From NCBI RefSeq assembly GCF_013409365.1, contig NZ_JACCBA010000001.1, forward strand, positions 4,960,001-5,024,000: a stretch of DNA of 64,000 bases, given 5' to 3'. Origin of the DNA: Actinomadura luteofluorescens (GTDB lineage Bacteria > Actinomycetota > Actinomycetes > Streptosporangiales > Streptosporangiaceae). A program made the position numbers and the translations under genes. The notes below the pieces were generated by a model, which saw only the letters and a list, made by a program, of their open reading frames with translations, searched no databases and had not been told where the DNA came from. Below are positions 1 to 7,886 of the stretch, piece by piece; position 1 is the first letter of the stretch, and the number at the start of each line of letters is the position of its first letter.

Positions 1-1868
1 GCAGCGCGCAGGTTCGCGGCCTCCTCGTCGAGCAGCTTTAGCCAGTGGCCCTGTTCGGGACCGCGCAACCGTTCCGCCGCTTGTTCGGCCAGGCCGGTGT
101 AGTGCAGGACGTGGCGGTGACGGAACTCGTCCTCCTCGCCCGCCTCCCGCAGGCGTTCCAGGGCGTAGGCGGCGACCGACTCCAGCAGCCGGTACCGGCC
201 TTCCTCCGTCCGGACGACGAGGGAGCGGTCGACCAGCCTGGCGAGCACGTCGACGCCCGCGTCGCAGACCGCCTCCGCCGCGTCCAGCGTGCAACCGCCC
301 GCGTGGACGGCGAGGCGCCGCAGCGCGACCCGCTCGGGCCCGGTGAGCAGCTCCCAGCTCCAGTCGATCATCGCGCGGAGCGTCCGCTGCCGGGCCGGGC
401 CGCCGTGCCTCCCGCCCGCCAGCACCCGGAACCGGTCGTCCAGCCGCGCCGCCAGCTCCCGCACCCCGAGCGCGCGGACGCGGGTCGCCGCCAGCTCCAG
501 CGCGAGCGGCACCCCGTCCAGGCGCCGGCAGATCGCCGCGACCCACGGCGCCGTGCCGGCGTCCAGCTCGAAGCCGGGGGACGCCGCCGCGGCCCGCGCG
601 ACGAACAGCCGGACCGAGCCCGACTCGCGCAGCGCTTCAGGGGAGGCGTCGTGACCGGGCGGATCGAGAGGCAGGACGAGTTGCAGCCGTTCCCCGGCGA
701 CCCCCAAGGGCTCCCGCGACGTCGCGAGGACGCGCAGCCCGGCCGCGTCGGCGAGCAGCCGCCCGGCCAGCTCGGCGACGGGTTCGAGCACGTGCTCGCA
801 GTTGTCGAGGACGAGCAGCGCCCGCCGCCCCCGCAGCGCGTCGGCGAGGGGGCTCCCGGCGGATTCCTCGCGCAGGCCCAGCGCGCGGGCGACCTGCCCG
901 GGCACGTCGTCGGGCGCGGTCAGCTCCACCATCCACACCCCGTCGGGGTGGTCGGCGATCGACCGCGAGGCGATCTCCACGGCCAGCCGCGTCTTGCCGA
1001 CGCCTCCCGTGCCGGTGAGCGTCACGAGCCGGTGCTCGGCCAGCAGGGCGCGGCCCCGCTCGACCGCGCCCTCGCGGCCGATCAGCTCGTCGAGCGCGGC
1101 GGGCAGCCGGGGCGCCGGCCGCGGCGGCGGGGCGGGGCCCTCCGCGAGCATCGACCGGTGGAGTTCCGCCAGCTCGGGCCCCGGGTCGGCGCCCAGCTCC
1201 TCGGCGAGCCGCTCGCGCAGCTCGTGGTAGCCCGCGAACGCCTCGCCCTGCCGCCCGGCCAGGTGCAGGGCGCGCAGGTGGAGGGCGTGCAGCCGCTCGC
1301 GCAGCGGGTGGCGGGCCGCCGGCGCGGCCAGCTCGGCCGCCACCGCCGCGTGCTCGCCGAGGTCGAGCCGGGCCTGCGCGTGCCGCTCCAGCGCGACGAG
1401 CCGCCCCTCCTCCAGCTCGATGATCGCGCTGCGGGCGAACCCGGCGTCGGCGAAGTCGGCGAAGGCCGGCCCGCGCCACAGCGCGAGCGCGTCGCCGAGG
1501 AGCCGCTTGCGGGCGAGGGGATCGGCGGCGTCGCGGCCGAGCGCCGCCGCGAACCGCGCGGCGTCGACCGCCTCCGGACCGGCGTCGATCACGTACCCGG
1601 GCGGACGGGCGGCGACGAGGCCCCGGCCGCCCGGCTCGCCGTCCTCCAGCGCCTTCCGGAGCTGCGAGACCCGGGCTTGGAGCGTTCCGACCGGGTTGCG
1701 GGGCGGCCGGTCGCCCCACAGCGCGTCGATCAGCCGATCGACCGGGACGGGGCGTCCGGGACGGGTGAGCAGGACGGCGAGCAGCGTGCGGACCTTCGTC
1801 TCCGGCACGCGCACGGGCGTCCCGGCGTCCGTCCACACCGCGAGCGGTCCCAGCACCCCGAAGCGCAC
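1..1868 (-). CDS. SARP (BTAD) transcriptional regulator with NB-ARC domain, 3' end cut by window edge
   Basis: This is an AfsR/DnrI/RedD-type regulator, normally an activator of a nearby pathway. Translating the minus strand from the GTG at 1868 gives a start reading VRFGVLGPLAVW. An OmpR-like winged helix follows (KVRTLLAVLL..PVPVDRLIDALWGDRPP), then a BTAD helical domain ending near PGPELAELHRSML. An NB-ARC ATPase comes next, with Walker A GTGGVGKT near residue 285, then LVLDNCEH and LATSREPL. The frame is still open at base 1, so the C-terminal (probably TPR) part lies outside the window. It diverges from the dehydrogenase at 1961 across 92 bp holding a strong dyad. The family call is firm; the target is inferred from position only. 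Confidence 0.9.
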   Translation of the reverse strand, partial: MRFGVLGPLAVWTDAGTPVRVPETKVRTLLAVLLTRPGRPVPVDRLIDALWGDRPPRNPVGTLQARVSQLRKALEDGEPGGRGLVAARPPGYVIDAGPEAVDAARFAAALGRDAADPLARKRLLGDALALWRGPAFADFADAGFARSAIIELEEGRLVALERHAQARLDLGEHAAVAAELAAPAARHPLRERLHALHLRALHLAGRQGEAFAGYHELRERLAEELGADPGPELAELHRSMLAEGPAPPPRPAPRLPAALDELIGREGAVERGRALLAEHRLVTLTGTGGVGKTRLAVEIASRSIADHPDGVWMVELTAPDDVPGQVARALGLREESAGSPLADALRGRRALLVLDNCEHVLEPVAELAGRLLADAAGLRVLATSREPLGVAGERLQLVLPLDPPGHDASPEALRESGSVRLFVARAAAASPGFELDAGTAPWVAAICRRLDGVPLALELAATRVRALGVRELAARLDDRFRVLAGGRHGGPARQRTLRAMIDWSWELLTGPERVALRRLAVHAGGCTLDAAEAVCDAGVDVLARLVDRSLVVRTEEGRYRLLESVAAYALERLREAGEEDEFRHRHVLHYTGLAEQAAERLRGPEQGHWLKLLDEEAANLRA

Positions 1869-1885
1869 ACCGTCCAGCGTAGCCA

Positions 1886-1920
1886 GCGCTACGGACAGAC
1901 CCGCAGCACGTCCGTAGCGC
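1886..1920. promoter_or_regulatory. 11-bp perfect inverted repeat, probable operator
   Basis: GCGCTACGGAC (1886-1896) is repeated exactly inverted as GTCCGTAGCGC (1910-1920) with a 13-bp spacer. A third half-site, CGTAGC, lies at 1878-1883. The dyad sits between the divergent SARP and dehydrogenase starts, so it probably controls one or both. Which protein binds it is not known. Confidence 0.6.
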
Positions 1921-1960
1921 CCAAGACGAGGGTGGAGGAAACACACACCCAGGAGGACAA

Positions 1961-2833
1961 GTGACATCTCCAGTGACCGTCATCGGTCTCGGGCCCATGG
2001 GCGCGACGATGGCCAGGACGTTCCTGAAGAACGGCCACCCGACCACGGTCTGGAACCGGACGGCGTCCAAGGCGGCCTCCTTGGTGGAGGAAGGTGCGAC
2101 CCTCGCCCCCACCGCCGCCGAGGCCCTCGCGGCCTCCGAACTGGTCGTCGTCAGCCAGACCGACTACAAGGCGATGTACGAGTCGCTCGACGGCGCGGAC
2201 CTCGAAGGACGCGTCATCGTCAATCTCAGCTCAGGCAGCCCCGGCGAACTGCGCCGTGCGAGCGCATGGGCGTCCGAGCGGGGCGGCGTCCTGCTCACCG
2301 GCGGAATCATGGTGCCCCCGCCAGGCATCGGCCAGCCAGGCGCCTACGTCTTCTACAGCGGTCCCGAGCAGACGTTGGACCCCCACCGCGAAGCCCTGGG
2401 CGAGCTGGGGGACGTCACGTTCGTCGGCGAGGACCCGGGCCTGGCGATGCTCTACTACCAGTCGCAGCTCTACCTCTTCTGGTCGACCATGACCGCCTAC
2501 ATGCACGCCGTGGCCCTGCTGGGCACCGCGGGCGTCTCCGCCCAGGAGTTCCGTCCGTTCGCCGCGTCCCTGCTGGTCGCCCTGGGCGGCGACGGGCCGA
2601 TGGGCTTCGTGAAGCACATCACGGAAGAGATCGAGGCCGGCGTCTATTCCGGCGAGGACAACACCCTTCACATGCAGGCCGTCGGCGCCGACCACGTCGT
2701 CGAGGCCGCCCGCGAAGCCGGGATCGACGTCGCGAATCCGACCGCCCTGCGGGACCTGTTCTGGCGTGCCGTGGACGCCGGTCACGGCGAGGACGGGCTG
2801 TCCGCCGTCATCGAGGCGGTCCGCCGCCGCTGA
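1961..2833 (+). CDS. NAD(P)-binding dehydrogenase of the imine reductase / 6-phosphogluconate dehydrogenase-like family
   Basis: This 290-aa protein is likely an NADPH-dependent beta-hydroxyacid dehydrogenase or imine reductase-type enzyme. The N-terminus has the Rossmann motif GLGPMG (residues 9-14) followed by VWNRT, the usual cofactor 2'-phosphate region. A conserved NLSSGSPGE loop sits near residue 90, and a helical C-terminal dimerisation domain follows (GDVTFVGEDPGLAMLYYQ onward). Length matches imine reductases. The GTG start has a good AGGAGGA ribosome site at 1951-1957. The gene is divergent from the SARP, a common pairing in actinomycetes. Its 3' end overlaps the convergent kinase gene by 26 bp. 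The substrate cannot be read from the sequence. Confidence 0.85.
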   Translation: MTSPVTVIGLGPMGATMARTFLKNGHPTTVWNRTASKAASLVEEGATLAPTAAEALAASELVVVSQTDYKAMYESLDGADLEGRVIVNLSSGSPGELRRASAWASERGGVLLTGGIMVPPPGIGQPGAYVFYSGPEQTLDPHREALGELGDVTFVGEDPGLAMLYYQSQLYLFWSTMTAYMHAVALLGTAGVSAQEFRPFAASLLVALGGDGPMGFVKHITEEIEAGVYSGEDNTLHMQAVGADHVVEAAREAGIDVANPTALRDLFWRAVDAGHGEDGLSAVIEAVRRR

Positions 2834-4208
2834 TCAGGGGGAGGCGGAGGACGAACCGGGCGCCCGCGCGGGAGTCGGCGATGCGCAGGGAGCCGCCGTA
2901 GATCTCGGCGATCTCGCGGGCGATGGGCAGGCCGAGGCCGGTGCCCTGGGGGTCCCGGACGCGCGACTCGCTGAGCCGGGCGAAGCGCTCGAAGACGCGT
3001 TCGCGGGCCTCCTCGGGGATGCCGGAGCCGTCGTCCAGGACCTCCACGACCGCGTCGCCGCCGTCGCGCGCCACGGTCACCTCGATGCGCGACTCGGCGT
3101 GCCGCTCGGCGTTGCCCAGCAGGTTCCCGAGCACCCGGCTCAGCCGGACCGGGTTCGCGCGCACGACCACGCCGGGCTCCAGGCGCATCCTGATCGGGAC
3201 GTCGCCCGCGCGCAGGCCGACCTCCCGCCGGACCAGGGCGGCGAGGTCGACCGGTTCCACGGGCTTGGGGGTGCGGGCGTCGAGCCGGGCCAGTTCCAGG
3301 AGGTCGGACACGATGTCGTTCAGGCGCCGCGTGTCGCGGAGCGCGCCGCGGACCATCGGCTTCCAGTCGGCGTCGTCCGGCTCGCCGAGGGCGACCTCCA
3401 GCCGCGTCTGGAGGCCGGCGATCGGGTTGCGCAGGTCGTGGGAGGCGTCGGAGACGAAGCGGCGCTCCCGGTTCACCGCCTCCTCCAGCCGGTCGAGGGT
3501 GGCGTTGACCGTCTCGGCGAGGCTCTGGATCCCGCCGCCGGCCTCCGGGACGGGCACCCGGTGGTCCAGGCCCCGCGCGTCCAGGTCTGCCATCTCGGAA
3601 CGGATCACCTCGATCGGGACGAACGCCTGCCCGATCGTGTGCCACGTCCACCACGCGATCAGGCTGAGCAGCGCGACGAGCAGGCCGAACAGGGCGAGCG
3701 GCAGGAGCCACACGTTCAGCAGGCCGGGCAGGCGCGCCGCGGCTATGACCATGACGTCCGCGCCCCACGGGGACGTGCGGATGCGGAGGCCGAACGCCCA
3801 CACGCACGTGTCCAGGGAACCGGGGCAGACCCGCTGGTCGATCAGCAGTTCGCCTCTCGCCAGGTCGGCGGTGGCGAGCGCCGGGCGCCCGCGGATCGCG
3901 TCGCTGGCCGCCACGACCTCTCCGCGCGGGTTCACCACCTGCACCATCGGCGCCTCGCCGGGCAGGACGTCGATGACGCCGGGGTTCCTTCCCCGGGACA
4001 GGTCGAACGCGATCCGTTCGGCGGTCCGTTCCGTCTGGCGCGCGACCCTGTTCTCCGCCCAGTCCCTCGCCAGCAGCAGCATCAGGATGAGCGCCAGGAC
4101 CAGGATGACCGCCGACACCGCGACGGTGATGAGAGTCGCGCGCCCCCGCACCGAGAAGAGCAGTTGCCTGCCCCAGAGGCGGGTGGGATCCCGCTTCCCC
4201 GCCGTCAC
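2808..4208 (-). CDS. Sensor histidine kinase, orphan (no adjacent response regulator)
   Basis: This 466-aa membrane kinase has a first TM segment at about residues 23-48 (ITVAVSAVILVLALILMLL) and an extracytoplasmic sensor region containing two cysteines (RVCPGSLDTC). A second TM near residues 158-185, a HAMP linker and a HisKA domain follow. The phosphoacceptor is H257 in DASHDLRNPIAG. The HATPase_c domain shows N-box GNLLGNAERH, G1 DDGSGIP and G2 GTGLGLPI. The start is GTG at 4208. No response regulator is visible on either side, since the upstream neighbour is a divergent RsbW-like protein, so its partner must be elsewhere. Confidence 0.92.
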   Translation of the reverse strand: MTAGKRDPTRLWGRQLLFSVRGRATLITVAVSAVILVLALILMLLLARDWAENRVARQTERTAERIAFDLSRGRNPGVIDVLPGEAPMVQVVNPRGEVVAASDAIRGRPALATADLARGELLIDQRVCPGSLDTCVWAFGLRIRTSPWGADVMVIAAARLPGLLNVWLLPLALFGLLVALLSLIAWWTWHTIGQAFVPIEVIRSEMADLDARGLDHRVPVPEAGGGIQSLAETVNATLDRLEEAVNRERRFVSDASHDLRNPIAGLQTRLEVALGEPDDADWKPMVRGALRDTRRLNDIVSDLLELARLDARTPKPVEPVDLAALVRREVGLRAGDVPIRMRLEPGVVVRANPVRLSRVLGNLLGNAERHAESRIEVTVARDGGDAVVEVLDDGSGIPEEARERVFERFARLSESRVRDPQGTGLGLPIAREIAEIYGGSLRIADSRAGARFVLRLPLISGGGPPR

Positions 4209-4234
4209 AGTGTATTCCCGGAAGGGTGCACACC

Positions 4235-4259
4235 GTCACTCCAAGTGACTTGGTGTGAC
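4235..4259. promoter_or_regulatory. 25-bp near-palindrome upstream of the sensor kinase
   Basis: The arms GTCACTCCAAGT and ACTTGGTGTGAC match at 11 of 12 positions around a single central G. It lies 27 bp upstream of the kinase start and 124 bp upstream of the divergent ATP-binding gene. This looks like a dimeric repressor or response-regulator site; the binder is unknown. Confidence 0.45.
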
Positions 4260-4382
4260 GTGCCCGCACCCCGGGCGGCGCCGGAGCAGGCGCCGTGAAC
4301 AGGACAAGGGTCGCGATCCGTATATCGAGGGTGACGGGCCGCCTTCCGGACGTGAGGGCGGCCGGGACGGGGAGGCGGTGCT

Positions 4383-4874
4383 GTGGTCGGGACGCGGGAC
4401 CGTGTGGTGATCGGCGAGATCACGCTGCCGGGCGTGCGGCGGTCGGTCGGAGGCGCACGCGGCTTCGTCCGGAGCGTGGCGGCCGGCCATCCCGCCCTGG
4501 ACGACATGGTCCTGGTGGCGAGCGAGACGGTCGCGAACGCGATCACGCACACGGCGTCCGGGCTGGAGGGCGGGCAGGTGAGGGTCGCGGTCCTGGCCGG
4601 GGACGGGGGATACCGGCTCGAGGTCGCCGACGACGGCGCCGCGGGCGGCCGCCCTCACGTGCGGGTGACGGACGGGACGGGCGCGGAGTCGGGACGCGGG
4701 ATGCGCATCGTGGAGGCGCTCGCGTCGCGTTGGGGCTTCCGGGCGGACGGCGCCCGGACGGTGGTGTGGGCGGAGTTCCCCGCCCCGGAGGCCCCCGCCC
4801 CGGAGGCCCGAGCCCCGGCCGCCGCGGTGGAGCGGGGCCGGGGCCGGGGGACGCCGGTCAGCGGCCCCGGTTGA
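4383..4874 (+). CDS. ATP-binding anti-sigma-factor-like protein (HATPase_c_2, RsbW/SpoIIAB type)
   Basis: This 163-aa GHKL-fold protein resembles serine kinase anti-sigma factors that bind a sigma factor or phosphorylate an anti-anti-sigma protein. The N-box is VASETVANAITHTASG (about residues 45-58), followed by the G1 motif VADDGAAGG and the G2 region ESGRGMRIVEALASRWG. The C-terminus carries an Ala/Pro tail with a repeated APEA-type unit. The GTG start at 4383 follows GGGGAGGCGGTGCT. No sigma factor or antagonist lies next to it. Its 3' end overlaps the convergent 51-aa gene by 17 bp. Confidence 0.85.
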   Translation: MVGTRDRVVIGEITLPGVRRSVGGARGFVRSVAAGHPALDDMVLVASETVANAITHTASGLEGGQVRVAVLAGDGGYRLEVADDGAAGGRPHVRVTDGTGAESGRGMRIVEALASRWGFRADGARTVVWAEFPAPEAPAPEARAPAAAVERGRGRGTPVSGPG

Positions 4875-5013
4875 GCTGCCGGGTCGGCATCTGCCGGGCG
4901 TTGCGGCGATTGTTCGCGAAATTCGCCGACCTGGGGTCGGAGTTCTTCCGCTTGCCCTTCTTTCGCGATTTGGAGAAGGGGCCGATGTTCGTCTCATGGT
5001 TCATGGCACGCAT
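4858..5013 (-). CDS. Small strongly basic protein, 51 aa, unknown function
   Basis: The minus-strand ATG at 5013 is preceded by a near-perfect Shine-Dalgarno (CCGGAGGTGATC, bases 5019-5030) at ideal spacing. This is why a 51-codon gene is called here rather than the longer open frame. The peptide MRAMNHETNIGPFSKSRK.. is rich in Lys, Arg and Asn with almost no hydrophobic or acidic residues. That suggests a disordered nucleic-acid- or ribosome-binding protein, which is inference. A possible minus-strand promoter TTGACA lies at 5229-5234, with TAACTA-like bases about 19 bp downstream, giving a leader of roughly 190 nt. I do not recognise the family. Confidence 0.6.
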   Translation of the reverse strand: MRAMNHETNIGPFSKSRKKGKRKNSDPRSANFANNRRNARQMPTRQLNRGR

Positions 5014-5127
5014 GAAGAGATCACCTCCGGGCACGTCTGAATTCGGCCGTGAAAGGCCGTGAAAGGTGGAGAAGGGCACACCGCATCGCCGCAGGGCACA
5101 CGCGTGCCCGTGCGATGGAGGAGCGCC

Positions 5128-5241
5128 ATGGAGAGACGGGAGCGGGCCCGCGGGCAACGCCGGGGGCGGCTCAACCGGAGAAGAATCAAAGCTTCATGGG
5201 CAATAGTTAGCCATACCTCCGGGCGACGTGTCAACCATTAA
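5128..5241 (+). CDS. Possible 37-aa basic peptide with strong ribosome site
   Basis: The ATG at 5128 follows ATGGAGGAGCGCC, a good ribosome site. The frame encodes a short Arg-rich peptide (MERRERARGQRRGRLNRRR..) ending at TAA 5239-5241, just before the LCP gene. It lies opposite the putative promoter of the 51-aa gene on the other strand, so the base pattern may be regulatory rather than coding. This is listed as tentative. Confidence 0.25.
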   Translation: MERRERARGQRRGRLNRRRIKASWAIVSHTSGRRVNH

Positions 5242-5253
5242 TTCCCGGCGGGC

Positions 5254-6636
5254 GTGAACTCGAAGGCGGGGAAACGGCGATACATGCCGGGAGGCTTCAT
5301 GAAGCTGCTGGCTTGGGTCGCCGTCGCGGCGGCCGCGGTGATGGTGACGGGCGGCCTGTCCGCGTACGGGTACTACTGGCGGCTGCAGAACGCCGTCCAG
5401 CACGAGGACGTCGACCGGCTGATCGGTGGGAACCGTCCCAGGAAGCTCAACAGCGCGATCAACATCCTCGTGCTCGGGTCGGACACGCGCGAGGGCGCCA
5501 ACGCCCAGTACGGGCGGGGCCTGCGGGACAAGCCGCCCGCGTCCGACACGATGGTGCTGCTGCACCTGTCGCCGGGCGGCGGCCAGGCGATCGCCGTCAG
5601 CCTCCCCCGCGACCTGATGATCCCCATCCCGGCGTGCACCCGCAGGGACGGGACGAAGGTACCGGGCAGCGGCGTCGCCATGCTGAACGAGGCGATCGCT
5701 CGCGCGGGCCCCACCTGCACGGTCCACACCGTCGAGCAGCTCACGAAAGTCCGCATCGACCACTTCGTGCAGGTGGACTTCGTGGGCTTCAAGCGGATCG
5801 CGACGGCGGTCGGCGGCGTGCCCGTGTGCGTGACGGCCGACGTCCACGACAAGGACTCCGGGCTGACCCTCACCAAGGGCCGGCACCGCCTGAAGGGCGA
5901 GGACGCCCTGGCCTACGTCCGCAGCCGCAAGGGTTTCGGGAACGGAAGCGACACCGAGCGCATCCGGCGGCAGCAGCACTTCTTCGGCGCGCTCGCCAAG
6001 CAGGCGATGGGCGCGGGCGTCCTCACCGATCCGGGACGCCTGAACGCCCTGCTCAGAGCCACGGCCGAGTCGCTGACCACCGACAGGGGGCTGAGCGTCG
6101 CGGCGATGCTGAAGATCGCGCAGGGCATGCGCGACCTGGACGCCGGGAAGCTGCGCTTCGTCACCGTGCCGTCCGGGGCGTACCCGCTGAACCGCAACCG
6201 GGTGGCGCTCTCCCAGCCCGCCGCGAACGAGTTCTTCGACGCGCTCCGCAACGACGTGGTGGCGCCGGCTCCGGCGAGGGCCCCGGGCGCGCTGCCGGGG
6301 AGGGCGCGGGTGTTCAACGCCTCCGGGGTCGAGGGCCGCGCCGCGCAGGTGGCTGCGCAGCTCAAGGACGCCGGCTGGCAGGTCGCCGCCGTCGGCAACC
6401 TCGGCTCCCGCCCGCGGGCCACCGTCGTCCGCTACGGGACGGGCGCGGAACCGCAGGCGAGGGCGCTCGCGGGCCTCCTGCCGGGTGCGCGGGTCGCGCC
6501 GCGCGCCAAGACGCCGCCCGGCGTCGTCGACCTGGTCATCGGGACGGGCTTCACGCGCGTCCGGACGTCCGGCGGCGTCCCTGTCCAGCGCGGCGAGAGC
6601 CGCGCGAGCGACGAGGTCTGCGAGCGGGTGGCGTGA
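5254..6636 (+). CDS. LytR-CpsA-Psr (LCP) family protein with C-terminal LytR_C domain
   Basis: LCP proteins transfer undecaprenyl-linked glycopolymers (teichoic acid, arabinogalactan, capsule) onto peptidoglycan at the outer membrane face. This 460-aa protein has a short cytoplasmic basic segment, one TM helix (about residues 17-38, LLAWVAVAAAAVMVTGG) and an LCP domain. The domain runs from INILVLGSDTREG (residue 69) through the conserved SLPRDLMIPIP, KVRIDHFVQVDFVGF and YVRSRKGFGNGSDTERIRRQQ. A LytR_C domain follows from about residue 350 (ARVFNASGVEGRAA). The GTG at 5254 is the longest start; ATG 5299, with GGGAGG just upstream, has a better ribosome site and would remove only 15 residues. 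Confidence 0.92.
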   Translation: MNSKAGKRRYMPGGFMKLLAWVAVAAAAVMVTGGLSAYGYYWRLQNAVQHEDVDRLIGGNRPRKLNSAINILVLGSDTREGANAQYGRGLRDKPPASDTMVLLHLSPGGGQAIAVSLPRDLMIPIPACTRRDGTKVPGSGVAMLNEAIARAGPTCTVHTVEQLTKVRIDHFVQVDFVGFKRIATAVGGVPVCVTADVHDKDSGLTLTKGRHRLKGEDALAYVRSRKGFGNGSDTERIRRQQHFFGALAKQAMGAGVLTDPGRLNALLRATAESLTTDRGLSVAAMLKIAQGMRDLDAGKLRFVTVPSGAYPLNRNRVALSQPAANEFFDALRNDVVAPAPARAPGALPGRARVFNASGVEGRAAQVAAQLKDAGWQVAAVGNLGSRPRATVVRYGTGAEPQARALAGLLPGARVAPRAKTPPGVVDLVIGTGFTRVRTSGGVPVQRGESRASDEVCERVA

Positions 6637-6706
6637 TCTGCATCCGGTTGGAACGAACATTCAGCCATACCGGTGATGATCTTCGCTTATCGGCATAATC
6701 ACCCGA

Positions 6707-7822
6707 ATGGCGATGTCGCTTCCGGTGCGGTTCCGCAGCGATGGGGTGCGGGTGGCGGTGGAGACCGACCCCCTGCACGCCCCGCTGCGCGACTTTCTCA
6801 TCAACGACCTGGGGGAGGACGTCTCCGCGATAGCGCGCGCCCAGGGGCGGCTGAACGACGGCGCGGCCCGGCCCTGGCAGGAGCAGTACCGCTACCACCG
6901 CCTCGACTTCGACGGCACGACCGTGCACGTGCGCGACGTCGCCGGGTGGGCGTCCTGCGACCTCGAACCGGCCGTCCTGCGGCGGTGCCTGGACGAGTAC
7001 CTCCACCAGGTCGGCGCCCTCAAGAGCCGCCGCAGCCTGGAGCGCGACCTCGGCAGGCCGGGCAACGGCGAGCCGATGGCCGCCTCCCTCGCCCTCGGCT
7101 CGGTGTCCCGCCGGACGCAGGGATGGGGCCTCGTCCAAACCCCGCGCGCCGTGCTGGAGGACTTGGCCGGGCTGACGCCGCACCCCGACGCCTGCCTTCC
7201 GCACGGCGTCTTGGAGACCGGCTCGGGCGCCTGCTGGGCCGACCTCGCCGTCCTGGACGAGACGGGGAAGCGCCTACGCGGCGGCACCAAGACCTTCATG
7301 CCGAAGGGCATCGACCCGGAACGCCTTATGGGCGAGCTGGGTAACGCGCTGACCGAGGCTCGCTTCCTGAACGGGATCCCAGGCGCGTGGTCGGGTGTCG
7401 TCGCCGGGGTGCCCGTGCACGGCTACGTCGACCCGGAGGCCGTTCTGCGGCTTCCCTGCCAGCCCATCGAGATCGGCGGCATCGTCCGGCGCGTCAAGGT
7501 GTTCTTCCCCGAACTCGCCGACTCCGGTGCCGACCTGGCGACCGCGGCGTCCAGTGCCAGCGCCTTCACGCCGTCGGTGAACGGGCCGCGGCACGTTCTG
7601 ACGGCGTTCCTGCTCCACGACGTGCAGAGCCACCGCCACCACCTGGAAGTCGTCCGCGCGGCGCGCCCAGGCTGGGAGCACACGGGCAACGCCTGCCACA
7701 TCCGCATGGACGTCCAGACCGTCCGCCTGGAGCACCTGTGGCTGCCCGGCCACACCTGCGAGGTGCCGACGGGCGAGTTCGCCAGCGTCCTCTACGAATA
7801 CGAACGCCTGACGGCCATCTGA
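6707..7822 (+). CDS. Unrecognised 371-aa cytosolic protein
   Basis: Codon usage and length support a real gene, but I do not recognise the family. It has no signal peptide or TM segment. The N-terminal part (about 1-110) is alpha/beta and acidic (DFLINDLGEDVSAIARAQG..). A central part contains GGTKTFMPKGIDPERLMGEL (about residues 193-212), which is weakly reminiscent of toxin or immunity-type domains. The C-terminal part is rich in His and Trp (HDVQSHRHHLEV..LEHLWLPGHTCEV). The ATG at 6707 has an alternative in-frame ATG two codons later. Intergenic DNA upstream (6637-6706) is relatively AT-rich and could hold its promoter. Confidence 0.6.
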   Translation: MAMSLPVRFRSDGVRVAVETDPLHAPLRDFLINDLGEDVSAIARAQGRLNDGAARPWQEQYRYHRLDFDGTTVHVRDVAGWASCDLEPAVLRRCLDEYLHQVGALKSRRSLERDLGRPGNGEPMAASLALGSVSRRTQGWGLVQTPRAVLEDLAGLTPHPDACLPHGVLETGSGACWADLAVLDETGKRLRGGTKTFMPKGIDPERLMGELGNALTEARFLNGIPGAWSGVVAGVPVHGYVDPEAVLRLPCQPIEIGGIVRRVKVFFPELADSGADLATAASSASAFTPSVNGPRHVLTAFLLHDVQSHRHHLEVVRAARPGWEHTGNACHIRMDVQTVRLEHLWLPGHTCEVPTGEFASVLYEYERLTAI

Positions 7823-7883
7823 GTGCCTGGACCTCGGCGGGGTCGATCACCTCGCTGGAGACGAAGTGGACGTTGGCGGACAC
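7823..7883 (-). pseudogene. 5' remnant of a gene downstream of the ureohydrolase
   Basis: Three bases after the ureohydrolase stop, a minus-strand GTG (7883) opens a protein-like start, VSANVHFVSSEVIDPAEVQA. After about 22 codons it runs into the antisense of the neighbouring 371-aa gene. The start looks like an authentic N-terminus while the rest looks like shadow sequence. This may be what remains of a deleted second operon gene. The parent gene is not recognised. Confidence 0.3.
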
Positions 7884-7886
7884 GGT

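Noticed and set aside
45..1964. Long plus-strand open frame (639 aa) opposite the SARP gene
   Set aside because: Low-complexity Arg/Pro/Gln composition typical of antisense frames in high-GC DNA; the minus strand encodes a clear SARP-NB-ARC protein.
4235..4259. Possibility that the near-palindrome is an intrinsic terminator
   Set aside because: It lies upstream of both divergent genes rather than behind any gene and has no T-run.
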